DNA of 64,000 nt. Source: a virus. Below the pieces are notes generated by a model that was given only the letters and a program-made list of their open reading frames with translations, ran no database searches and was not told where the DNA came from. The position numbers and the translations under genes are program-made. Shown piece after piece: positions 1 to 8,392 of this stretch. The stretch lies in IMG/VR virus record IMGVR_UViG_3300009512_000010, positions 1 to 64,000 of that record, one strand, 5' to 3'. Position 1 is the first letter of the stretch. Each line of letters opens with the position of its first letter.

Positions 1-2700
1 AAATGGGTTAATGTTCATGAATTCGGTAGCTTGTGGTTGATCAATATAGTTTTGGTTTGTGTGATTAAGGTAAACGCTATCACCTTTAAGAATTACACCT
101 GTAGATAGATCACTATCGTAAAGCATTCTTACGTTTGCTTCTGAGAACCAAGGGCGCATTAGTTTAGCTTCTGGATCAATAGATGCTCTATAGTCTGCCG
201 ATTGGAAGGATCTTGCTTGATCAGCAAAGTTATCTACAAAGAAACCTGATTTAGTTCTGTTGTTTCCAGTTGCGTCTAGAACATTAAACGAATTGGTTTC
301 CAATTCAAGAAGGCTCAATGCTGTAGATTCTTCTAGTCTATCGATACGTTCTTCGATCTTACCGATGTCACGCATAGTAAAACGTTTGGCTCTAATAGTA
401 GTGGATGTTACATCTGCGTCATTGATTGTGAATGGGTTCATGTTCACGTGGAACATATCCAAAGCATTTGTAGGAATTGGTGGCAACATTGGGTTTACAC
501 TAGGTTCACCTTCAATTGCAGTAACATTACTTTCCCTATCAATAACAACACGTACTTTTTTACCCAAGTAGTATTCTGCATCACATGAGATCAAGCTTGT
601 GTTCTTAGGCATCTCGTTAATACGAGCACCAGAACCAAAGTTGCCAGATGAGTTAACTGTTGAACGGAAATCTAGAACATTTCTTAAATTAACTTCTGCA
701 CCGTTTGATTGAGTGTATGATGGAATATCACCATAATCAATCTGTCCAGTGTAAGAGTTAACAGCAAAGAAATCGCCAGATGCGCCGTGTGTGAAGTGCT
801 TATATCTCACAAACACATCAGCCGATTGAGTAACTCCAGCTTTCTTAACCATCCTACCATTTAGATAAGCAAAGTCACGTTGACCATTATCCAAGTCATA
901 AGATGTTGTTAAATCCGCACCATCTGAATCTGCAAGAGTAATTCTCTCAATGCTACTAATATCAGCTTTTGTGAAGTTTAGATTTCCAGATGCATCTGGA
1001 GTAATAGTCTCTGTAACTTCTGTTATGCTCTTGGTTCTAACAGTACCAGCAGATTTATTAACATATGTTAAGACCTCATAAGTACCATCTGGAATGTTAC
1101 CACCAATTGTACTAGCTGTACCACCAGCACCACTGAATGTAATGTTTGTGTTGACATCTGAGTCTGCATGTGCCGCAATCCAAGCACTAGTATCCGCAAA
1201 GGTTTCTCCTGTTGCAGTTAGTGTAAGTGTACCAGACTGACCAGAAACAACCGCACTACGTTTACGCTGTGTAGTTAGTGTGATGTCTGTAATAACCTTT
1301 GGACGATCTTCTGGTAATGGGAATAATAGACTTGTAGCCGCTTCGTCTTTAAACGCCGCTAGGGAGTTTTCAAGCACTAGTGTCATGTAGTCTGTAGAAC
1401 CAGTACCAAGCGACTTAATGTTGTTTTTGTTCTTGTTAGCATTGATCTTAATGTCAAACAGGTAAACTCTAAAGTTTGCGCCATCTTCTTCAACAGATCT
1501 TACACGTGCTGTACCGATAAGAGTTCCTGTACCTGCTGTGTTAGGGTATAGGTTTACCAGTGCAAATGTGTCAATGTTTGGCAGACCTTTGTTTCCAGAA
1601 CAAATAACATACTGACCGTATGCCGCCGCAACAACGTTATTGTTTTCTGTGATCGTTGTTCTAGGTTTTGAAACTGGAATTGATAGAGGAGAGTTAATAA
1701 CTGCCCTATAACCATCTACATATGCAACACCCGGAGTAATGTCGAAGTCTAGCTTAGTATCATCAGTTTCATTGGTGTCAAAACTTACTGTAAATCTCTT
1801 GGCAATGTAGTTGCCTGATTCTTCTTTAGTACGAAGAGCCATCCTATCTTCGATTGTATTATAGTTGTCTGTTGGTTCGACTTGCGCCACAATTATACCA
1901 TCAGTAATCTTACAGATATAGATAAAGTTCTCATCTGATGCAACATTAGCCTGATCAGTAATAGTTAATCTAATACGGTATCTGTCAGCACCTGGGGCAG
2001 ACACGTTAGGTGTAGCACCTGAGTTATCATATAATGCTGTAGTGTCTGATACTGTAACAATATCTTGAGTAACTTTAAAACCAATAATAGCATTTGCTGT
2101 CGGTGTATACTTAGAGACGATTAGTGACTGTTCTGCCGCAAATACAAATCTATCGTTAGCAAAGAAGTCACCTGCGTGGATAGAAACTCTAGTACCTTGA
2201 CCAACACATGGGTTAGCAACAGTGTTTGTTGCTTGAACAGTAAGTGTTTCACCACCACCCGATAGAGTATCACCTGCTGATACACGTACTGGTGAAGATC
2301 CACTAGTTCCACCTGACGTGCTTACATATCTTACGTAGATTGTAGCTGGTTCAGATTCTGATACTCGTGCAACTGCCTCATGAACCTGTACGATGATAGA
2401 GTTACCTGTTGAAGTAAACTGCACACCAACAATTGAATTGGTTGGAAGTTCTCCATCAAGTTTAATAAACTCATATCCGTTGTTACAAGTTGTTCCGCCC
2501 GGATTGACTGCCGCACCTTCTTTGAAGATGTTTCTACCCATTCGAGAAATCTCTCGTTGGGTAATAGTTTGCATTTGAGTCAACTCACGAGCTTGTAGAG
2601 CACGACCATTGTTAAAGAGAATTCTGTGATAATTGTCACTATCAGCAAAGTCGTCTTTGTATGTTGACGCAAAAAGGTCTTTTGTAAAGTCTCTAGTCAT
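1..2700 (-). CDS. DUF4815-like virion structural protein, 3' end beyond the window
   Basis: The minus frame opens at the ATG at 2698-2700 and stays open to base 1, so at least 900 codons are present and the C-terminus lies outside. The N-terminus reads MTRDFTKDLFASTYKDDFAD and then ILFNNGRALQARELTQMQT. That second stretch is the hallmark I know from DUF4815 structural proteins of marine T4-like phages. The rest is Thr/Ser/Gly-rich beta-type sequence, as in baseplate-peripheral or fibre-anchoring proteins. It follows gp8 by 16 bases at the end of the baseplate operon, so a role at the baseplate rim or fibre attachment is inferred. The exact role is unknown to me. Confidence 0.75.
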   Translation of the reverse strand, partial: MTRDFTKDLFASTYKDDFADSDNYHRILFNNGRALQARELTQMQTITQREISRMGRNIFKEGAAVNPGGTTCNNGYEFIKLDGELPTNSIVGVQFTSTGNSIIVQVHEAVARVSESEPATIYVRYVSTSGGTSGSSPVRVSAGDTLSGGGETLTVQATNTVANPCVGQGTRVSIHAGDFFANDRFVFAAEQSLIVSKYTPTANAIIGFKVTQDIVTVSDTTALYDNSGATPNVSAPGADRYRIRLTITDQANVASDENFIYICKITDGIIVAQVEPTDNYNTIEDRMALRTKEESGNYIAKRFTVSFDTNETDDTKLDFDITPGVAYVDGYRAVINSPLSIPVSKPRTTITENNNVVAAAYGQYVICSGNKGLPNIDTFALVNLYPNTAGTGTLIGTARVRSVEEDGANFRVYLFDIKINANKNKNNIKSLGTGSTDYMTLVLENSLAAFKDEAATSLLFPLPEDRPKVITDITLTTQRKRSAVVSGQSGTLTLTATGETFADTSAWIAAHADSDVNTNITFSGAGGTASTIGGNIPDGTYEVLTYVNKSAGTVRTKSITEVTETITPDASGNLNFTKADISSIERITLADSDGADLTTSYDLDNGQRDFAYLNGRMVKKAGVTQSADVFVRYKHFTHGASGDFFAVNSYTGQIDYGDIPSYTQSNGAEVNLRNVLDFRSTVNSSGNFGSGARINEMPKNTSLISCDAEYYLGKKVRVVIDRESNVTAIEGEPSVNPMLPPIPTNALDMFHVNMNPFTINDADVTSTTIRAKRFTMRDIGKIEERIDRLEESTALSLLELETNSFNVLDATGNNRTKSGFFVDNFADQARSFQSADYRASIDPEAKLMRPWFSEANVRMLYDSDLSTGVILKGDSVYLNHTNQNYIDQPQATEFMNINPF

Positions 2701-2716
2701 GTTTTTTTACACCAAT

Positions 2717-4084
2717 TTAAAGTTGAATAACGATTTTAATATCTTCAGTTTGTTCTGCCGATCTAGTAACAGCCGCTCTATTATCTATATACAAAATATC
2801 ACCACTTAATGGGTTTAAATCCCCATTGATAAATGCATTTGTATCACCATCAGCGTTTGCTAATGCAAGAACACCAGAACCAGAACCATCTGTCTCTGAG
2901 ATAGATTCAGCTTCTTCAAACTGAATGAAGCCTGTTGTCTCGTTTTGATGATAGTAGAGGTTATCTGAGTCTACCTTATCGATATATGCTTGAGCACCAC
3001 TTGTGGAACCAAGGATAGTTTTATCTGGACTGAATGCCGATGAGATTGTAGATAGGTTTAGTCTATTAAGAGCATTGCCTGTGTTATCTGTTAGCTTTGC
3101 ACCAGCATGTGTTAGAGGATTTTTGATTAGAGCAACTTGACGGAAATCGTTTCCTACAATGAAGTCACCCTCTTCAATACCTTCTGGTTTTGTGTTGAAC
3201 ATGATTGCTCGTGTTCTTAGATCGTCTCTTGGATCTGCACCCACACCTAATTTAGGACCAAAGATTGGCCTAACAGATGCGCCTGTGCCACCACCACCCG
3301 ATAAGGTAATGCTTGCATACGTGTAGCCCGCACCAAACACAAGTGTTCCAGATGAGTCACGTGCGTCCAATTTAGATACTGCACCACCAGATACCGTGAC
3401 ATCAGCTTTAGCCAATGTGCCACCGTTACCTACGATTGTTGCAGTCGGCGTTGATGTGTAACCTGTCCCACCAGCAGTTACTGTATAACCAACGATTTCT
3501 CCTGCTACTGCCGCATCTTGAATACCCTTTTGCTCAACAATAGATGCTGGGCTATCACTGTCTGTTGAAACAATGAAGGTAACAGGAAGGAAGTTAGCAG
3601 AGAGGAATTTAGATGCTGTTAAAGCACCGATAGAGAATAAGAATTTCCAGACATAACCATCTGCCGTTTTAAATGCGTTTGTGGATGTGCCTGTAGGTTT
3701 AACCGTAGAGTTAACCACATTGCCAGCGGCATTACGACCAGCTTGTAAACAAATGTATACGTGGTTCTCGTCAGTAAAGACATAATATGCAGAGACAGGA
3801 TGTCCTTCGACATTGTCATTAAAACTTGAGTACGTTGCACCCGATGACCAATCTGTGCGTGGAACAACCAAAGACTTATCGGCAACTGCTTTGACAGACT
3901 GCAATGAAAGTCCCAAGTTACGAGTATCTCGTTGTGCGTTCTTAGGTGTGGGTGCGGTATCTGTACCGTCCCATGTCTCCGAACGACCTAAGCCAATGTA
4001 ATAGTCATTTGCCGCACTATCAATATCAGTAATGATATTAGTTAATAGTTGCTTTTTGAGTGTGTCTGTAATAATCGCTGTCAT
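2717..4084 (-). CDS. 8: Baseplate wedge protein, T4 gp8 family
   Basis: 455 aa against 334 in T4. The T4 gp8 landmarks appear in order: GLGRSETW (T4 TFGRSEPW), VVPRTDW (VIPRRDW), DGYVWKFLFSI (DGYVWKYLFEI), FRQVALIKNPL (FRQISIITNPL) and a C-terminus ILYIDNR...EQTEDIKI matching MIYMENR...DQTEEINI. The extra length is a Gly-rich insert around residues 200-280, probably a beta domain on the wedge surface. gp8 joins gp10/gp7/gp6/gp53/gp25 to build a wedge. AAGGA lies before the ATG, and the gene sits between two other virion genes in the late operon. Confidence 0.9.
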   Translation of the reverse strand: MTAIITDTLKKQLLTNIITDIDSAANDYYIGLGRSETWDGTDTAPTPKNAQRDTRNLGLSLQSVKAVADKSLVVPRTDWSSGATYSSFNDNVEGHPVSAYYVFTDENHVYICLQAGRNAAGNVVNSTVKPTGTSTNAFKTADGYVWKFLFSIGALTASKFLSANFLPVTFIVSTDSDSPASIVEQKGIQDAAVAGEIVGYTVTAGGTGYTSTPTATIVGNGGTLAKADVTVSGGAVSKLDARDSSGTLVFGAGYTYASITLSGGGGTGASVRPIFGPKLGVGADPRDDLRTRAIMFNTKPEGIEEGDFIVGNDFRQVALIKNPLTHAGAKLTDNTGNALNRLNLSTISSAFSPDKTILGSTSGAQAYIDKVDSDNLYYHQNETTGFIQFEEAESISETDGSGSGVLALANADGDTNAFINGDLNPLSGDILYIDNRAAVTRSAEQTEDIKIVIQL

Positions 4085-4095
4085 TTTCTATGTCC

Positions 4096-5088
4096 TTAAG
4101 AAGCAACTGTTTTAGAGGCTAAGTGCCAGTTTGCACCATCCCACATCATGAAACCAGCTTCATGTGCCGCAAATGCTACTGTTGATGGGTTACCTGTACC
4201 GACTAAGCTTGTTACCGTTACTGTAGCAGTACCTATTCCCCTATTCACAAAGTATTTAGTCTCGCCAGTAATCGTCCCATCTGCCATCGTAATAGCAAGT
4301 GCAGAAGACGCATTGAAGATTGTTAGAGGAATTGTTAGGTTTACTGCGCCATCGCCTGTTAAAAAGTGTTCACGATGCACAATTTTGTTATTGATATTAA
4401 CTGCACCAGTACCCTTAGAAGCTAGAATAAGAGATACGTTAGTGTCATCCCCATCTGCCGAAATTGAGGGGCTGTTGCCTGTTGCGGAGTTCGTAACCAA
4501 GATCTGGTTCACTGCCGATGCAGTAGCTGTTACTTTGATCAACTCAGCACCGTTGGTGTCGTTGATACTAGTACCAATCTTACCTGTGTTGATAAGAGGA
4601 GATGTTAATGTCTTAGCCGCCAATGTCTGAGTAGCCGCCGCAAATACGAAAGTATCATTAGTGCCAAGTACAGGCAATGTGATGTTGCGATCAGCCGCTA
4701 GTTCACTTGCTACAACCATATACTTATGGTCTGAAGACAAGTCGTTGATTTGTGGTGTAGTGATAATAGGTGTAGTCAATGTCTTATTAGTCATTGTCTG
4801 TGTAGCGGTATTGGAGATCAATTCAGTACCGACTATAGGAAGAGATAGTGTAATATCACCAGATGGATTGCCAGCCGCCAAAGTTGTCTCATGCTGATCA
4901 ACATTAGTGCCTTCAAAGACAATGCCCTGATCGGTCATAGTGATGCCTGCGCTCAACTCACCTGAGTCGCCACCAAGCATCTCATAAACTTCTGCGAAGT
5001 TCTGATTAATTTTAAGACCAGCTACTCTGAGAGTATCGCCAGTTCCGTCATTAGCATTAGTGCCTCTGTCTATGTTCTGTCTTGCCAT
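4096..5088 (-). CDS. Virion structural protein with GTGDTLR fibre-type N-terminus
   Basis: 330 aa. The N-terminus (RGTNANDGTGDTLRVAGLKI, then NQNFAEVYEML) is a module I recognise from many marine T4-like tail, fibre or fibritin-like proteins, where it probably anchors a trimer. The middle repeats short Thr-rich units (TMTNKTLTTPII, TLAAKTLTSPLI) typical of beta-stranded fibre shafts. A late promoter TATAAATA lies 30 bases upstream. The position inside the baseplate operon suggests a fibre or whisker attached to the baseplate; the specific role is inferred. Confidence 0.65.
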   Translation of the reverse strand: MARQNIDRGTNANDGTGDTLRVAGLKINQNFAEVYEMLGGDSGELSAGITMTDQGIVFEGTNVDQHETTLAAGNPSGDITLSLPIVGTELISNTATQTMTNKTLTTPIITTPQINDLSSDHKYMVVASELAADRNITLPVLGTNDTFVFAAATQTLAAKTLTSPLINTGKIGTSINDTNGAELIKVTATASAVNQILVTNSATGNSPSISADGDDTNVSLILASKGTGAVNINNKIVHREHFLTGDGAVNLTIPLTIFNASSALAITMADGTITGETKYFVNRGIGTATVTVTSLVGTGNPSTVAFAAHEAGFMMWDGANWHLASKTVAS

Positions 5089-5119
5089 TGGTTGATCTCT
5101 ATTCTAAATCTGTTATCTT

Positions 5120-5127
5120 TATTTATA
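5120..5127 (-). promoter_or_regulatory. T4-type late promoter
   Basis: TATAAATA on the minus strand, in the gap between the genes ending at 5132 and starting at 5088. It matches the T4 late -10 element recognised by gp55 with gp33 and the sliding clamp. Confidence 0.75.
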
Positions 5128-5131
5128 AGGC

Positions 5132-6079
5132 TTATGCGGAGTCACTGTCGTACCAAGGGAAATTAACTTCATCAAATGTGTCTAAATCTGTAGACATTCT
5201 TGGTGTACGGTAATCAATCCCAGCACTATCTTCATCAAACGTTGGTGACTGTGTTCCAGCCCACTCTTCAATCGTATCATAGTTTCTATCAAGCTGTTCA
5301 AGTGTGATATTTTCATAATCTTGTAGTTTGCGTAGTAGATCCACACGTGTATCAGTTGGAACAATTCCTGTTGCTTCAAGTTGAGCACCAAAGATTGCTG
5401 TAGCAATACCTTCAACGACTGGATCTGTGTTTGCAACCAAGTCCACTGTAGGCATAACTAGGAGATCTTGTATGTTCTCAGAAACGATTTGTACTTCACC
5501 ACCGATATACATGCCAGCAGGATGCACAAATAGTTTATATGCTTCTTTCCACTCACTAATAGGAATAGGAGCCTTGACAAGCAGTGCATACTTCTGATAT
5601 AGTTTATCATCAATAAGATACTTGAGCGATTCGGATCCAATAGTTGAAGTGCTTTCACCAACATTAAAGATATTTTCCTTAGTGTAAACAACGTCAGGCG
5701 AAATACCAAAGAAAGTTCTAAAGAACTGTTCAATAGAGTATAGTGTACCCTTAGATCTATATAGTGTGTTAGAATACTTAGCCGCCGCACGTTTGTTTTG
5801 GAAGCCCTCAAAATATTGTTGCCCAAGTAATAGCTCGTCTTCGATAAACGATAGGTTAGTTAGATCTGTTGCGGTGATATCTCTACTAACAAATAGATCA
5901 CTTACTAACTTAGAAGGTGAGACATCACTGTCTTCAAATTGGTAGTATGCTTCAAGGAAAGATACTAGTTTAGGATACTCTTCTATAAAGTAACTGGGCA
6001 GAACTTCTTTTACAGAATTGTGATCCTGTAGGGAAAGCTCCCTTCTATTATTATCTTTTAATGTTTTATCTTTTGACAT
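5132..6079 (-). CDS. Conserved baseplate-associated structural protein
   Basis: 315 aa, directly downstream of gene 6 by 9 bases. The N-terminal third (LPSYFIEEYPKLVSFLEAYY, then LYRSKGTLYSIEQFFRTFFG) resembles a conserved structural protein that sits next to gp6 in marine T4-like phages. No enzymatic motif is visible. In T4 this neighbourhood holds gp7, but I cannot align this much shorter protein to gp7, so I give no gene symbol. A baseplate wedge or periphery role is inferred from position. Confidence 0.6.
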   Translation of the reverse strand: MSKDKTLKDNNRRELSLQDHNSVKEVLPSYFIEEYPKLVSFLEAYYQFEDSDVSPSKLVSDLFVSRDITATDLTNLSFIEDELLLGQQYFEGFQNKRAAAKYSNTLYRSKGTLYSIEQFFRTFFGISPDVVYTKENIFNVGESTSTIGSESLKYLIDDKLYQKYALLVKAPIPISEWKEAYKLFVHPAGMYIGGEVQIVSENIQDLLVMPTVDLVANTDPVVEGIATAIFGAQLEATGIVPTDTRVDLLRKLQDYENITLEQLDRNYDTIEEWAGTQSPTFDEDSAGIDYRTPRMSTDLDTFDEVNFPWYDSDSA

Positions 6080-6088
6080 GCGTGTTTA

Positions 6089-7912
6089 TTATGTGGTAGA
6101 TACCACAACTCCTGTAGCAAATGATGGACCTGAGTCATATTCAAGAATGTCATTTCTTAGTGGACTAATGGCAGATTGATTGGCAGGAACAACACTTACC
6201 TTGATGAATTGATTTCCGCCAATAACAGAATTGACGTTAAGACCAACGATGCTAACAATCCCTGTTGCGGAATTGTATGAACCAATGTTATCCGATTGCA
6301 CAATCTTACTGCCTAATGCAACGATTTGAAGTTTATTGGATCCTAGTTTGTTTTGTATATTACATGTCGTACCATTAAAGTTAAATGGCGTTGATTTGAC
6401 AATGATGTCTTTATCATCAGCCTCTGCAATTCCAACAGGGTATCTCAGTGTGTGATCCTGTAGCGTATTTGTTGTCGGAGTAAATCTACGTTGCAACTTG
6501 ATGTTAGCACGTGATGATAGAACAGCCGTGTCAACCTCATCAACATCGTTCAATAGATTTGATCTACGGAATGATTGGTTGAACTTTCCGATATTTTCAG
6601 TAAAATACCTATCAATTTCTACCTGTACGTTATCCTGTACGGTTGTCAACGACAATGCGCCAAGCTTAGGGTTGAATTGGAAGAAGATCTCTGTCTCAAC
6701 GAATGTGGTAACTGGATCTTCAAACTTCGTATCAAATCCCACAACCGCAAGTTGCTTAGTTAGATCTACAATAGAGTTTTTTGTTGTTGCAATAGTTTCT
6801 GCTGTTACGTCTGCGTTAAACACGATTGATAAGAACACTGTACCAAATTCTGGTTTAAGAGCATCTTCACCACCAAAGGCTTGAATGTCTTTAATGATTG
6901 TACCAAAATTGCTCAACACAAGGGTAGAGTAATCGACTGCCGTAACCATACGGTTCTGTGTGGCATATTGGAATGGGGCATTCTTACGAATAGAAGCCAT
7001 TGTTTCTGCTTCTGCACCACCAAGAGAGTTGACTACAGTGACTGGTGTTACATCATAGTTTGTACCAAGAACAGATATTCTATTGTTAGCAGTCCAAGCC
7101 GTAGCTCCGTTAGCTTTAGATCCGTTAACTTGCAAGTATTCGATTACAATCTTATTACCTGCAACAGGTGCTTTACCAAGAGTTACGCCATCACCAAAGG
7201 TAATCTCGTAGAAACCATTAGGGGCTTCCTTCATAATATAGAGTTTGGTATTCTCATTGATCGTAGAAGCTTTAGAGATGTTGATATAGTTTGCAAATGT
7301 AGTATCAGTTGATGATTCATATACCTTTACTATGGCAGTTTCCATATCAATGTTCTTGTCTGGAATGACATAAACATCATCCACACTGTCTGGTCCTACA
7401 AAGAAAGTTTTGGTGTGACTATGACCCTCAAGGAGATCAATATTTAAAGATGATGATGGGGTCTTATATGCATAGTACCCAAATCCATTGTCAGTAGCAG
7501 TAACAGTTTCTCTAGTTTGGAATGTGTATGTCACATCATCAACAGTAGCCGTAAACTTAGTACCAGTTGGTAGAGATAGTGTTGAAGGTCTTCCTGATAA
7601 GTCGCCAGTGTTTGTCGTTAGTGTTACAGTACCTCTAGATGCAGTCTTCGACTTAGGGATATATCCAATACCTTCTGCAAGAGACACCAAAGAACTGCGA
7701 AGTTGTGCAGTAGACAAATATGATTCGTTTAATGCGAAGTTGGCAATAAGTGCATTGTAATGGGTATTAGTGGCTAATACGTCCAGAATATTGGACAAGC
7801 CAGATCCTTCAAAGTTATAGTCAGAAAACTCTGCATGTCTTTCAAAGTTTGTCTTTAGGTTGTTCTTGATCGTATCGAAGTCAAGCTCTGTTGATTTAAT
7901 TGTGGTAGCCAT
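6089..7912 (-). CDS. 6: Baseplate wedge subunit, T4 gp6 family
   Basis: 607 aa (T4 gp6 660). Features of the gp6/baseplate J-like family are clear: N-terminal FDTIKNNLKTNFERHAEF..NFEGSGLSNILDVLA, then LNESYLSTAQLRSSLVSLAE, and a central domain with FQTRETVTAT and YEITFGDGVTLGKAP. gp6 forms the continuous inner ring of the baseplate and drives its sheath-triggering rearrangement. It follows gp25 with a one-base gap, the same 25-6 neighbourhood seen across contractile injection systems. Confidence 0.92.
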   Translation of the reverse strand: MATTIKSTELDFDTIKNNLKTNFERHAEFSDYNFEGSGLSNILDVLATNTHYNALIANFALNESYLSTAQLRSSLVSLAEGIGYIPKSKTASRGTVTLTTNTGDLSGRPSTLSLPTGTKFTATVDDVTYTFQTRETVTATDNGFGYYAYKTPSSSLNIDLLEGHSHTKTFFVGPDSVDDVYVIPDKNIDMETAIVKVYESSTDTTFANYINISKASTINENTKLYIMKEAPNGFYEITFGDGVTLGKAPVAGNKIVIEYLQVNGSKANGATAWTANNRISVLGTNYDVTPVTVVNSLGGAEAETMASIRKNAPFQYATQNRMVTAVDYSTLVLSNFGTIIKDIQAFGGEDALKPEFGTVFLSIVFNADVTAETIATTKNSIVDLTKQLAVVGFDTKFEDPVTTFVETEIFFQFNPKLGALSLTTVQDNVQVEIDRYFTENIGKFNQSFRRSNLLNDVDEVDTAVLSSRANIKLQRRFTPTTNTLQDHTLRYPVGIAEADDKDIIVKSTPFNFNGTTCNIQNKLGSNKLQIVALGSKIVQSDNIGSYNSATGIVSIVGLNVNSVIGGNQFIKVSVVPANQSAISPLRNDILEYDSGPSFATGVVVSTT

Positions 7913-7913
7913 A

Positions 7914-8354
7914 TTATCTTAACCTCGTAACGAATGTATTGAGTGTAACAGTTTCTTCTGTATTAACTACCTTAAAAGTAATTGAAACAGAAAGCGAATT
8001 TCTATCTGGTTGCAGATTTACATTAATGTCAAGAACTTCAGCACGTGGTTCGTAGATATAAAGTGAACTTTCTATCTGTTCTCTTGCTTCATCAGCAATA
8101 GACTCATCAGCCAATTCGAAGAACAAGGACGTAAGGTCTGCACCGAAGTCCTGATCAAAAGGCTTTTCTAGTCTTCCTGTAGCAACAATGTTCTTAACAC
8201 TTTGTTTAACCGCCGCCGAATCATTCTTTTTATAGATATCGCCTGATGGTCTTTTAGCAAAAGTCAAGTCTATATCTGAATACGATCTTGTGCGAGAAGT
8301 AAGAATACTTTCCACATTCGGATCTTTATCTTCTATTGATAGTACACGTGCCAT
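7914..8354 (-). CDS. 25: Baseplate wedge protein, T4 gp25 family
   Basis: 146 aa (T4 gp25 132). The gp25/W family signature is present: YSDIDLTF, then AVKQSVKNIVATGRLEKPFD, then DFGADLTSLFFELAD. The family sits beside gp6 and primes sheath assembly. It was once called a lysozyme, but the domain is structural. A late promoter lies 24 bases upstream, so this gene is probably the first of a gp25-gp6-gp8 transcription unit. Confidence 0.92.
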   Translation of the reverse strand: MARVLSIEDKDPNVESILTSRTRSYSDIDLTFAKRPSGDIYKKNDSAAVKQSVKNIVATGRLEKPFDQDFGADLTSLFFELADESIADEAREQIESSLYIYEPRAEVLDINVNLQPDRNSLSVSITFKVVNTEETVTLNTFVTRLR

Positions 8355-8378
8355 TGATTATCCTTGAACTTATGCTTT

Positions 8379-8386
8379 TATTTATA
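8379..8386 (-). promoter_or_regulatory. T4-type late promoter for gp25 onward
   Basis: TATAAATA on the minus strand, between the stop of the spike gene (8393) and the gp25 start (8354). Confidence 0.75.
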
Positions 8387-8392
8387 ACAGTT

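Noticed and set aside
4148-4630. 160-codon plus-strand open frame
   Set aside because: Antisense shadow of a Thr/Ala-rich structural gene, without initiation signals.
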